Below, piece by piece: positions 32,740-40,400 of a stretch of 64,000 bases of DNA. Origin of the DNA: Inquilinus sp042743185 (GTDB taxonomy: Bacteria; Pseudomonadota; Alphaproteobacteria; DSM-16000; Inquilinaceae); assembly GCF_042743185.1 (NCBI RefSeq), contig NZ_JBHYMS010000034.1, forward strand, positions 1 through 64,000, in the 5' to 3' direction. A program made the translations under genes and the position numbers. The notes below the pieces were generated by a model. The model did not search any database and was not told the DNA's origin. It saw only the letters and a list, made by a program, of their open reading frames with translations. Every line of letters starts with the position of its first letter. Positions within the stretch are counted from its first letter, which is position 1.

Positions 32740-33369
32740 ATGCTGAAGCACGCCGACATCTGGGCGGCGATCGACCGTCTCGCCAGGCTCAACGGTCTGT
32801 CCGCATCCGGCCTCGCGCGCCGCTCAGGGCTGGACCCCACGACCTTCAATCCAAGCAAGCGCCAGTCGAGCGACGGCAAGCTGCGCTGGCCGTCCACCGA
32901 GAGCATCTCCAAGATCCTCGACGCGACCAGCAGCTCGATGGCCGCCTTCGTGCGGCTGATCGACGACGGATCGGGCCTGCCGGCCCGGCGGATCCCCGTG
33001 GTCAGCCACGCCCAGGCCGCCGCCGACGGGCTGTTCGACGACGCAGGCCACCCCACCGGCAAGGGGTGGGACGAGGTGGACTTCCCGAACCTGTCCGACC
33101 CGAACGCCTATGCGCTGGAGGTCACGGGCGGCGACCTGGCGCCGATCTACCGGGACGGCGACGTCATCGTCGTCTCGCCGGCGGCCGGGCTGCGCCGCGG
33201 CGACCGGGTGGTGGCGAAGACGGCGGACGGGGCGCTGCTGATCGGCGAGCTGGTGCGGATCAGCGCCAACCGGATCGATCTGAAGCCCCTGTCGGGCGAC
33301 GAGCCGATGCAGTCGCTGAAGCTGTCGGACGTGGTCTGGAAGGCCCGCATCGTCTGGTCGAGCCAGTAG
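32740..33369 (+). CDS. LexA/CI-like HTH regulator without protease dyad
   Basis: A 209-residue regulator. The helix-turn-helix lies at about 8-40 (LARLNGLSASGLARRSGLDP), and a LexA/S24-like domain fills about 85-209, ending in VVWKARIVWSSQ. In peptidase-competent relatives the Ser lies in SGDSMMPLYRDGD and the Lys in a following strand. Here those positions read TGGDLAPIYRDGD (Asp132 at the Ser site) and LLIGELV (Gly169 at the Lys site), so self-cleavage should be impossible. It is probably a stable ligand- or oligomer-controlled repressor. A compound dyad stands upstream, suggesting autoregulation. Confidence 0.88.
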   Translation: MLKHADIWAAIDRLARLNGLSASGLARRSGLDPTTFNPSKRQSSDGKLRWPSTESISKILDATSSSMAAFVRLIDDGSGLPARRIPVVSHAQAAADGLFDDAGHPTGKGWDEVDFPNLSDPNAYALEVTGGDLAPIYRDGDVIVVSPAAGLRRGDRVVAKTADGALLIGELVRISANRIDLKPLSGDEPMQSLKLSDVVWKARIVWSSQ

Positions 33370-33418
33370 CCGCGGCCAGGCCGGCCTCTGCGTCCGGCGC
33401 AGGGCTGGGGCATCGGCC

Positions 33419-33444
33419 GCCGGGCGGTGTTGGCGCCGCCCGGC
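33419..33444 (+). terminator. Stem-loop after the LexA-like gene
   Basis: GCCGGGCGG and CCGCCCGGC form a 9-bp perfect stem with an 8-nt loop, 50 bp after the stop. There is no T-run, so it may be a weak or Rho-assisted terminator. Confidence 0.35.
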
Positions 33445-33493
33445 CGCTCGCCTATGCTCCGCCGGTCATAGGATGCGGGATCGGACGGACGAC

Positions 33494-34336
33494 ATGGCGA
33501 GACAAGCGTGGACCTTCCTCGACGGCTCCTGGCAGGAGGGCAATCCGCCGATCATGGGGCCGCTGACGCATGCCGCCTGGATGGCCTCGATCATCTTCGA
33601 CGGCGCCCGCGGCTTCGAAGGCGTGGCGCCGGACCTCGACCGGCATTGCGCCCGGGCCGTGGCCTCGGCCAAGGCCATGGGGCTGGAGGCGACACTGCCG
33701 GCCGAGGAGATCGAGGCGCTGGCCCGCGAGGGGCTGCGCCGTTTCCCGGCCGACGCCGCGGTCTATATCCGGCCGATGTTCTGGGCCGAGGACGGCTGGA
33801 TCGAGCCCGACCCGGCGGCGACGCGCTTCTGCCTGTCGATCTATGATTCGCCGCTGCCGCAGCCGGGCGAGGACAGCGCCTGCTTCGCCCAGGGGCTGCG
33901 CCGGCCGTCGCCGGAGATGGCGCCGACCCGGGCCAAGGCCGCCTGCCTGTACCCGCAATCCGGCTTCGCCATGCGCCAGGCCAAGAGCCGCGGCTTCACC
34001 AATGCGGTGATGCTGGACCCGATCGGCAACGTCGCCGAATTCGCCACCGCCAACATCTTCATGGCCAAGGACGGCGCGGTGCACACCCCGGCGGCGAACG
34101 GCACCTTCCTGGCCGGCATCACCCGCCGCCGGGTGATCGAGCTCTTGCGCCGTGACGGGGTCGAGGTGGTCGAGCGCGCGATCCGGCCGGATGAGCTGGC
34201 GGATGCCGACGAGATCTTCCAGACCGGCAACTTCGCCAAGGTGCTGCCCTGCACCCGGCTGGAGGATCGGCATCTGCAGCCGGGCCCGTTCTACGCCAAG
34301 GCCCGCAAGCTGTACTGGGAGTGGGCGCATTCCTGA
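33494..34336 (+). CDS. Class IV aminotransferase (branched-chain type)
   Basis: A 280-residue PLP enzyme that transfers amino groups between branched-chain amino acids and 2-oxoglutarate, or acts on related substrates. Class IV signatures are seen in IIFDGARGFEGVAPDLDRHC and the PLP-Lys region PTRAKAACLYPQSGFA; the Glu-containing strand is GNVAEFATANIFMAKDG, and phosphate binding lies near GTFLAGITRRRVIELL. I prefer ATG 33494 (MARQAWTFLDG), although an in-frame ATG at 33473 exists. A specific IlvE symbol is not assigned because D-amino-acid and ADC-lyase relatives look similar. Confidence 0.88.
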   Translation: MARQAWTFLDGSWQEGNPPIMGPLTHAAWMASIIFDGARGFEGVAPDLDRHCARAVASAKAMGLEATLPAEEIEALAREGLRRFPADAAVYIRPMFWAEDGWIEPDPAATRFCLSIYDSPLPQPGEDSACFAQGLRRPSPEMAPTRAKAACLYPQSGFAMRQAKSRGFTNAVMLDPIGNVAEFATANIFMAKDGAVHTPAANGTFLAGITRRRVIELLRRDGVEVVERAIRPDELADADEIFQTGNFAKVLPCTRLEDRHLQPGPFYAKARKLYWEWAHS

Positions 34337-34493
34337 GGATCCGTCCGATAATGCGGCCGGCGCGGCCGCCTGGCGGCGGACTCGAAGCTTCCGGTGCTCA
34401 CGCACCCAAACGTGCGCTGCGCGCCGGTTCTCGAAACCACCGCCAGCCGACTCACGCCAACCGCATTCTTGAACGGACCCCAGAGCGCATTCG

Positions 34494-35177
34494 ATGAGCG
34501 ACCCTGTCCCGCCCGAGCTGGTCTCCAAGGACACGCGCAACCTGGTCCGGGTGCTCGAGCACCAGGGCATCACCCTGGTGTTCGACGTCGGCGCCAATGT
34601 CGGCCAGTACGCGCAGCGGCTGCGGCGCGGCGGCTATGCCGGGCGGATCGTCTCGGTCGAGCCGCTGTCGGCCGCCCATGCCGCGCTGACCGCGGCGGCG
34701 GCCGGCGATCCAGACTGGGCGGTCGAGTCGCGGATGGCGCTGGGCGACAACGACGCGCCGGTGACGCTGCAGGTCTCTGGCGAGAGCGACATGAGCTCGG
34801 TGCTCGACTTCACCGCCGAGATGGCGGACCTGCTCGATGGCTCGGCCTATGTCGGCACCGAGGTGGCGTCGCAGGCGCGGCTGGAGCGGATCTTCCCGCG
34901 CCACGCCCGGCCGGACGACCGGGTGCTGCTGAAGATCGACACCCAGGGCACCGAGCGCCAGGTGCTGGACGGCGCGCGCGGCGTGCTGCCGCGCATCGCC
35001 GCGGTGCAGATGGAGCTGTCGGTCGTGCCGGTCTATGACGGCGAGCCGTCGTATCTCGACAGCATCCGGCACATGGCGGAACTCGGCTTCGTCCCGGCCC
35101 TGTTCATCCCCGGCTATTTCAACCGTCGCACCGCCCGGCTGATCGGCATGGACGGCGTGTTCGTGCGGCCGGGCTAG
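34494..35177 (+). CDS. FkbM-family SAM methyltransferase
   Basis: A 227-residue class I methyltransferase. The SAM motif is LVFDVGANVGQYAQRLRRGG at about 29-48, with the acidic motif II IVSVEPLSAAH. The FkbM hallmark LLKIDTQGTERQVLDGA follows at about 145-161. Members methylate sugars or small molecules, often in surface polysaccharide loci. There are no glycosyltransferases around it, so the target is unknown. It is followed 10 bp later by a membrane acetyltransferase-family gene. Confidence 0.9.
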   Translation: MSDPVPPELVSKDTRNLVRVLEHQGITLVFDVGANVGQYAQRLRRGGYAGRIVSVEPLSAAHAALTAAAAGDPDWAVESRMALGDNDAPVTLQVSGESDMSSVLDFTAEMADLLDGSAYVGTEVASQARLERIFPRHARPDDRVLLKIDTQGTERQVLDGARGVLPRIAAVQMELSVVPVYDGEPSYLDSIRHMAELGFVPALFIPGYFNRRTARLIGMDGVFVRPG

Positions 35178-35187
35178 CCGGATCTCC

Positions 35188-36141
35188 ATGGCCACTTCAG
35201 CGCGTCCCGGCCGCCTGCCGGTCATCGACCTGCTCCGCGGCCTGGCGCTGCTGGCGATGGCCCTCTACCACCTGTCCTGGGACCTCAGTTTCTTCCGCTT
35301 CGTCGACTGGGACCTGGTGGACGATGCCGGCTGGATCGCGGCGCGCTACCTGATCGCCGGCAGCTTCCTGGCCCTGGTCGGCGCCGGCCTGGTGCTGTGG
35401 GACGTGCGGGGGCGCGACTGGCGGCGCTGGGCCATCCGGCTGAACAAGGTGGCGGCCGGTGCGGCGGCAGTCACGGTCGCCACCTGGTTCGTGATCCCGG
35501 ACCAGTTCATCTTCTTCGGCATCCTGCACTGCATTGCCGTCGCCAGCATCCTCGGCCTCTTGTTCCTGCGGCTGCCGCCGGTCCTGAATTTCGTCCTCGG
35601 TCTCGCCGTGATCGCGCTGCCGATCCTGTGGCGTTCGACGCTGTTCGACCCGTCCTGGCTGCTGTGGACCGGGCTCGGCACCCTGCCGCCGCGCAGCAAC
35701 GACTACGAGCCGCTGTTCCCCTGGTTCGGGCCGGTGCTGCTGGGCATCGCCGCGGCCCGCTGGTGGCTGCGGGCCCGCGCGCCCGGCGGCGCCGTCGACG
35801 GCGATATCCCGGGCCGGCCGCTGCGCTGGGCGGGGCGGCACAGCCTGGCCGTCTATCTGATCCACCAGCCGCTGCTGATCGGCCTCCTGCTGCTGGTCGG
35901 GATGGCGCTCGGCCGAGACCCGCAGGCGATGCTGTCGCCGCCGCCCGACCCGGCGCCGCTCCTGATCGACTGCCAGGTGCAATGCGAGCAGCGGGGCGGC
36001 GGCACCGAGACGTGCCATGCCTATTGCGGCTGCATGGTCGACGGGGTCCGGGCCCAGAGCCTGTGGCCGGCGCTGCGGCCGGATGCGGCGCCCGAGCTCA
36101 AGGATCGCCTGCTGGATCTGGCCGCATCCTGCAGCCGCTAG
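35188..36141 (+). CDS. DUF1624-type membrane protein with Cys-rich tail
   Basis: A 317-residue membrane protein with about eight helices (35-255), of the DUF1624 / heparan-alpha-glucosaminide acetyltransferase-like family; the family start is VIDLLRGLALLAMALYHLSW, and a late helix reads RHSLAVYLIHQPLLIGLLLL. The last 65 residues are a separate Cys-rich tail with the spacing CQVQC then CHAYCGC and a terminal CSR, suggesting metal binding or disulfides. The acceptor and donor of any acetyl transfer are unknown. It lies 10 bp after the FkbM gene. Confidence 0.85.
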   Translation: MATSARPGRLPVIDLLRGLALLAMALYHLSWDLSFFRFVDWDLVDDAGWIAARYLIAGSFLALVGAGLVLWDVRGRDWRRWAIRLNKVAAGAAAVTVATWFVIPDQFIFFGILHCIAVASILGLLFLRLPPVLNFVLGLAVIALPILWRSTLFDPSWLLWTGLGTLPPRSNDYEPLFPWFGPVLLGIAAARWWLRARAPGGAVDGDIPGRPLRWAGRHSLAVYLIHQPLLIGLLLLVGMALGRDPQAMLSPPPDPAPLLIDCQVQCEQRGGGTETCHAYCGCMVDGVRAQSLWPALRPDAAPELKDRLLDLAASCSR

Positions 36142-36236
36142 CACAGGGGCAAACATGACGGAAAATTCGCTCGCGTGCCGCCGACCGCCGCCCTAGTCTC
36201 GGCGCCGATGCCCGGATTGCCCTGCCGACCCCTGCC

Positions 36237-36815
36237 ATGAGCCCGCCCGACGAAGACAGCCCGTCCGGCGCGACGCGGGATGTCGGCTGGTCGGCGCTGA
36301 TGGTTGCGGCCCAGGCGGGCGACCGGGCCGCCTATCACCGGCTGCTGATCGAGATCACCCCCTATCTGCGGGCGCTGGCCCGCCGGTCGCTGCGCCGCCC
36401 GGCCGACGCCGAGGATGCGGTGCAGGACGTGCTGCTGACCCTGCACAATATCCGCCGGACCTATGATCCCACCCGGCCCTTCCAGCCCTGGCTGGTGGCG
36501 ATCGCCCGGCGGCGGATCGTCGACCGGGTGCGCATCCAGATCCGCACCACCGGCCGCGAGACGGCGATCGAGCCGTTCCAGGAAACCTTTGCCGCCCCCG
36601 AAACGAATGAGTTGGGAATGGAGGCCGATTCGATCACGCTGCGGCGCGCGATCGCGGAGCTGCCGCCGGGCCAGCGCCAGGCGGTGGAGCTTCTGAAGCT
36701 GAAGGACATGTCGCTGAAGGAGGCATCGGCCGCCAGCGGCGCGTCGGTGCCGGCGCTGAAGGTCGCGATGCATCGCGCGCTGAAGGCGCTGAAGGGGGCG
36801 TTGGGACCGAAATGA
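36237..36815 (+). CDS. ECF RNA polymerase sigma factor (SigF/NrsF type)
   Basis: A 192-residue sigma factor. Region 2 contains YLRALARRSLRRPADAEDAV followed by QDVLLTLHNIRRTYDPTRPF, which binds core polymerase and the -10 element. Region 4 includes LPPGQRQAVELLKLKDMSLK and the helix-turn-helix SVPALKVAMHRALKALKGAL. The gene overlaps by 4 bp an NrsF-type membrane anti-sigma gene. In Caulobacter the SigF/NrsF pair responds to chromium and cadmium stress; the same type of metal or redox stress is likely here. No matching autoregulatory promoter could be seen in the 95-bp gap upstream. Confidence 0.9.
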   Translation: MSPPDEDSPSGATRDVGWSALMVAAQAGDRAAYHRLLIEITPYLRALARRSLRRPADAEDAVQDVLLTLHNIRRTYDPTRPFQPWLVAIARRRIVDRVRIQIRTTGRETAIEPFQETFAAPETNELGMEADSITLRRAIAELPPGQRQAVELLKLKDMSLKEASAASGASVPALKVAMHRALKALKGALGPK

Positions 36816-37498
36816 CGGAGACGGAGCGCACTCGCACCGAAGACCTGATCGCGCAGCTGGCCGCCGATGTGCGGCCGGTCCGTCCCTTGCGGCCGCCGAT
36901 GCTGCGGGCCCTGCTCTGGCTGCTCGTCGCCGTCCTGGTGATCGGAACCGTCGTCGCGGCCTTCGGGATCCGGCCCGATTTCATGGATGAGATGGGCGAG
37001 ACCCACTACCAGCTGGAGTGGGCGGGCTCGATGCTGACCGGCATCCTCGCGGCCGTCGCCGCCTTCTATGTCAGCCTGCCGGACCGGTCGCGCGCCTGGG
37101 CGCTGCTGCCGCTGCCCGGCCTGGCGCTCTGGCTCTTCTCCATCGGCTACGGCTGCATGACGGACTGGGTGCGCCACGGGCCGGACGGCTTCGCGCTCGG
37201 GGTCAGCTTCTTCTGCTTCCGGTCGATCCTGCTGATCAGCATCCCGCTGTCGCTGGTGCTTCTGGCGATGCTGCGTCTTGCAGGGCCGGTGCGGCCGGTC
37301 GCGACGATCGCCAGCGGATTGCTGGCCGCGTCGGCGCTGTCGGCCTGCGGCGTCTCGATGTTCCATGGCGACGAGGCCACGCTGATGGTCCTGATCTGGC
37401 ATGGCGGTGCCGTGGCGCTGCTGGTCGGGCTGGGCACGCTGCTGAACCGCCGCCTGTTCGGCCTGTTCGCGCCGCGCCCGGCCGGCCAGGCCGGCTGA
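36812..37498 (+). CDS. NrsF-type (DUF1109) anti-sigma factor
   Basis: A 228-residue inner-membrane protein with six predicted helices (about 28-50, 63-85, 92-112, 130-155, 160-180 and 190-212), the topology of NrsF, which holds its sigma factor until stress. The cytosolic N-terminus (TEDLIAQLAADVRPVRPLRP) is the expected sigma-binding part. Conserved Cys residues occur in helix regions (SIGYGCMTDW and SALSACGVSMFHG), as in NrsF where Cys pairs mediate sensing. Co-translated with the sigma gene. Confidence 0.9.
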   Translation: MTETERTRTEDLIAQLAADVRPVRPLRPPMLRALLWLLVAVLVIGTVVAAFGIRPDFMDEMGETHYQLEWAGSMLTGILAAVAAFYVSLPDRSRAWALLPLPGLALWLFSIGYGCMTDWVRHGPDGFALGVSFFCFRSILLISIPLSLVLLAMLRLAGPVRPVATIASGLLAASALSACGVSMFHGDEATLMVLIWHGGAVALLVGLGTLLNRRLFGLFAPRPAGQAG

Positions 37499-37512
37499 CC
37501 AGACGGCCCCGG

Positions 37513-38193
37513 CTACAGCCGGGCCGCCCCCAGGATCCGGCCGTCCGCCGCCTGCAGCAGCACGGCCGCCCGATCGCCGGCCGGCCGCGCCGCCGCGATG
37601 GTGCCGCCGGGCGACCAGCCGTCCAGCCGGGTCAGGCTGCGCACGACATTGCGGTCGACCAGGGTCTGCCCGGCGTTCTCGCCCCGCCGCACCGGCGTCT
37701 CGTGCCGGTCGTCGAAGCCGACCAGCCACAGCACCGCATCCGCCGGGGCGGCGGGGTCCACCGCCACCTGCAGCGCCGAGTCCGACGCCGTGAGGGCGAG
37801 CGGCACCGACGGGTCGGAGCGGGCGTCGGCGATCGCCGATTCCATCGCCTCGCGGTCGGAGCCGACGACATCGCGGCCGCCATCGACCACCGCCTGCGGC
37901 GTGTAGACCTGGCCCGACCCCATCTGCGCGGCATAGGCGCTCTGCCGCGCCGTGGCCCAGGCGCTGGAGAACGGGTCCGTCCAGCCCAGCCGGTTCCAGT
38001 AGTCGACATGGAAGGCCAGCGGCAGCACCCCCGGCCGGTCGGCCAGCGTCGCCAGCAGCGCGTCGGCGGGCGGGCAGGAGGAACAGCCCTGGGAGGTGAA
38101 CAGCTCCACCACCACCGGCCGCTCGGCGGCGACGGCGGCGGGAGCGGACAGCGCGGCCAGGGCGAGCAGGCCGGCGAGGAGCGGTCGGGTCAT
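37513..38193 (-). CDS. Secreted DUF1223 thioredoxin-like protein
   Basis: A 226-residue exported protein with a signal peptide ending AAVAA. The thioredoxin-like motif is FTSQGCSSCPPADALL, with the CSSC pair that defines DUF1223, suggesting a periplasmic redox or metal role. The conserved late motif is YTPQAVVDGG. ATG 38193 (MTRPLLAG) is the start of the signal peptide; the upstream extension is not credible. It is convergent with the SigF-NrsF pair and could share its stress regulon, but no promoter evidence was found. Confidence 0.88.
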   Translation of the reverse strand: MTRPLLAGLLALAALSAPAAVAAERPVVVELFTSQGCSSCPPADALLATLADRPGVLPLAFHVDYWNRLGWTDPFSSAWATARQSAYAAQMGSGQVYTPQAVVDGGRDVVGSDREAMESAIADARSDPSVPLALTASDSALQVAVDPAAPADAVLWLVGFDDRHETPVRRGENAGQTLVDRNVVRSLTRLDGWSPGGTIAAARPAGDRAAVLLQAADGRILGAARL

Positions 38194-38284
38194 GTCCTGT
38201 CTCTGAGACGGAAACCTGCCTCCCGGTTCGGCCCGGTCCGGCACCTGGTTACGGCCGGAAACACGAGGGGGCTTGATTCGCGAT

Positions 38285-38299
38285 TGATAATCGTTCTCA
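38285..38299. promoter_or_regulatory. Fur-like 7-1-7 box
   Basis: TGATAATCGTTCTCA matches the symmetric Fur half-site pattern TGATAAT-C-ATTATCA at 13 of 15 positions. It lies in the spacer between the DUF1223 gene and the divergent pair of unknown paralogs, 33 bp before the latter's ATG. It may bind Fur/Mur, linking either gene to iron or manganese. Confidence 0.5.
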
Positions 38300-38331
38300 A
38301 ATAGGCCGACCGTTCACACGGAGAGTCCAGA

Positions 38332-38829
38332 ATGGACGAGGACCAGATCACCGAGCCGAGCGACCGCCGCGCCCTGCCTTTTGCCGAGCAGCTGGTGCTG
38401 TGGGCGTTGCGGCTCAGCGTCGTCGGGCTGAAGACCGGGGCGCCGACCGACCATCCGGTGCTGCTGGCCTTCCGCAAGGTCGGCGCCGAGGCGGCGGCGG
38501 AGCGGATCGGCCTTTTGACCCGCATCATCGGCTTCGGCGCCGAGCGGCGGGTGCAGATCGGGGTGCCCTGCGCCTTCACCGTCACCGAGGATGAGCGCCG
38601 GATCCTGGACCTGGTCGCGATCGGCCAGTCGGGCGTATCGGGCACGCTGATGCTGCGCGGCATGCTGTCGCCGGCCGCCTGCCGCGCCGCCGCCGGCCTG
38701 TGCGCCGAGCTCGGCGGCCTCCTGGCCGAGGCGGGGGTGATGCTGCAGCGGCCTGCCGCGCCGCCGCGGCCGCTGCGGATGCCGGCCAACCAGGCATCCT
38801 TCGGCCTGGTCCGGGCGGCGCTGCCATGA
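38332..38829 (+). CDS. Unknown protein, tandem paralog A
   Basis: A 165-residue protein of unknown function, predicted helical and cytosolic. The block PFAEQLVLWALRLSVVGLKT and VTEDERRILDLVAIGQSG align with TRAETLVLWAIRAWVAGHRH and VTEDERLLLDIVALHQQG in the next gene, so the two are clearly duplicated. Where the downstream copy has CPRC, this one has VPCA, so the Cys pair is lost. It overlaps the next start by 4 bp (ATGA) and follows a Fur-like box. Possibly a heterodimer partner. Confidence 0.8.
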   Translation: MDEDQITEPSDRRALPFAEQLVLWALRLSVVGLKTGAPTDHPVLLAFRKVGAEAAAERIGLLTRIIGFGAERRVQIGVPCAFTVTEDERRILDLVAIGQSGVSGTLMLRGMLSPAACRAAAGLCAELGGLLAEAGVMLQRPAAPPRPLRMPANQASFGLVRAALP

Positions 38830-39323
38830 GCGACGAGGCGCATGACTGCGACGACGCCGGCGCGCCGCCGCTGACCCGGGCCGAGACGCTGGTGCTGTGG
38901 GCGATCCGCGCCTGGGTCGCCGGCCATCGCCACGGCATCCCCGTGATCGCCAACCTTCGCACGGCCTTCCGCAACGAAGGCGCCCCGGCGGCGGCCGAGG
39001 CGGTGGACGACCTGATGGGCTTCATCGCCGACGGCGCCGGCCGCACCATCCAGGTGAACTGCCCGCGCTGCCGGCAGGTGACGGAGGATGAGCGGCTGCT
39101 GCTCGACATCGTGGCGCTGCACCAGCAGGGCGAGACGCTGTGGGTGCCGTTCCTGGCCCGCGCCATCCTGACGCCGGCCGCCACCCGGCTGTGCGCCCTG
39201 CCCTTCGCCGCGGTGGCGGACACCCTGCAGGATGGCGGCATCGTGCTGCCCGCGGTCGCCGGCCAGGTGCCGCCGCCGGAGGCCGCCGCCCATGCGGTCC
39301 CGGCCGGGACGACGATCCACTGA
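38826..39323 (+). CDS. Unknown protein, tandem paralog B with CxxC
   Basis: A 165-residue homolog of the gene just upstream, sharing LVLWAIRAWV near residue 22 and QVTEDERLLLDIVALHQ near 84. It keeps a CPRC motif at about 79-82, which could bind a metal or form a disulfide. The C-terminal part has LPAVAGQVPPPEAAAHAV. No family name is known to me. The start is the ATG inside ATGA overlapping the previous stop. The conserved pairing and Cys difference suggest a two-subunit protein. Confidence 0.8.
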   Translation: MSDEAHDCDDAGAPPLTRAETLVLWAIRAWVAGHRHGIPVIANLRTAFRNEGAPAAAEAVDDLMGFIADGAGRTIQVNCPRCRQVTEDERLLLDIVALHQQGETLWVPFLARAILTPAATRLCALPFAAVADTLQDGGIVLPAVAGQVPPPEAAAHAVPAGTTIH

Positions 39324-39411
39324 CGCGACGGCCGGGGATGAAGGGTTGCCCCCGGACCGGTTTGCCGCCATGAATCGGCCAGGGAACGAGAAAGAAGCGA
39401 ACAGCTGACCG

Positions 39412-39771
39412 ATGCGTGGCGGACGTGTGTTGCTGGTCGAGGACGACGTGCTGGTGCGTCTCCTCGCCGTGGAGGCCCTGACCGACGGCGGATTCGATGT
39501 CGCCGAGGCGGCGGACGGGCCCGAGGCGCTGCGCCTGCTCGACGGCGGCGAGTTCGACCTGATGATCACCGATGTCGGCCTGCCGGGCATGACCGGGGCC
39601 GAGCTCGCCGCCCAGGTGCGGCGCGAGCGGCCGTCGCTGAAGGTGCTGTTCACCACCGGCTACGGGGTCGAGGACGGGGTGCCGGCCGACCTGCCCACCC
39701 TGCGCAAGCCCTACGCCGCCGACGCCCTGGCCTCCACCGTGCGGTCGATGCTGGCGTCGTCGCCCGGCTGA
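39412..39771 (+). CDS. Single-domain response regulator
   Basis: A 119-residue CheY-like receiver without output domain. Acidic pocket in VLLVEDDVLVRLLAVEAL, phospho-Asp in FDLMITDVGLPGMTG, Thr in LFTTGYG and Lys in LPTLRKPYAADAL. In alphaproteobacteria such proteins often connect HWE kinases to the general stress response or act in phosphorelays; two orphan kinases occur elsewhere in this window, but a link is only speculation. Stops abut the convergent SpoU gene. Confidence 0.9.
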   Translation: MRGGRVLLVEDDVLVRLLAVEALTDGGFDVAEAADGPEALRLLDGGEFDLMITDVGLPGMTGAELAAQVRRERPSLKVLFTTGYGVEDGVPADLPTLRKPYAADALASTVRSMLASSPG

Positions 39772-40299
39772 TCAGCCCTCTGCCACCTTCGGGCCGCCAT
39801 GGACATGCGGCGGCAGCTCCTCGGTCGGGCCGCCGGGCATGATCGGCCGCGGCGCGAAGCGGCCCAGCGAGATCAGCCGGTCGTACATCACCAGCGCGCC
39901 GGCCAGCGACAGGTTGAGCGAGAAGCGGGTCGGGATCTGCACGATGTGGTCGCAGCGCGCCACCATCTCCGGCGACAGGCCGCCACGCTCCGACCCCAGC
40001 ACATAGACCGCCCGGCGCGGATGGCGGAAGCTCGGCAGGGCGACGGACCCGGCCATCAGCTCGATCCCGACCAGCGCGCAGCCCTGCGGCAGGGTCAGCG
40101 ACGCGACGTCGGGATAGGTGTAGAGCGGCACCGTGCCGGCGGCGCTCGACGTGTCGCTCCAGCCGAAATCGACCGTCTCGGCCACCGGCGCCACGGTGAA
40201 GCAGAAGGCCGCGCCGAAGGCATGGCCGGTGCGCAGCAGGGCGCCCACATTCATCGGCTTGCTGATGCCCTCGCAGCCGATCGCGAAATAGCCTTTCAT
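39772..40299 (-). CDS. SpoU/TrmH-family RNA 2'-O-methyltransferase
   Basis: A 175-residue SPOUT enzyme. The trefoil-knot motifs are ISKPMNVGALLRTGHAFGAA (motif 1 with the catalytic Asn/Arg), YVLGSERGGLSPEM (motif 2) and IPTRFSLNLSLAGALVMYDR (motif 3). It methylates ribose in tRNA or rRNA; members of this short group lack the extra RNA-binding domain. The C-terminal tail is Pro/His-rich. Confidence 0.9.
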   Translation of the reverse strand: MKGYFAIGCEGISKPMNVGALLRTGHAFGAAFCFTVAPVAETVDFGWSDTSSAAGTVPLYTYPDVASLTLPQGCALVGIELMAGSVALPSFRHPRRAVYVLGSERGGLSPEMVARCDHIVQIPTRFSLNLSLAGALVMYDRLISLGRFAPRPIMPGGPTEELPPHVHGGPKVAEG

Positions 40300-40400
40300 C
40301 CGGGCCCCGTCCGTGTCGTCCGGCTCCGACCTTGCCCCGCGGCGGGCGCAAGGGCAAGGTGCGCGCCGGAAAGGCCCCGCCCCATCCCGCCGAGACGACC

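Noticed and set aside
36142..36236. SigF-type promoter before the sigma gene
   Set aside because: No pair of elements with proper spacing resembles known sites; only general GC-rich sequence.
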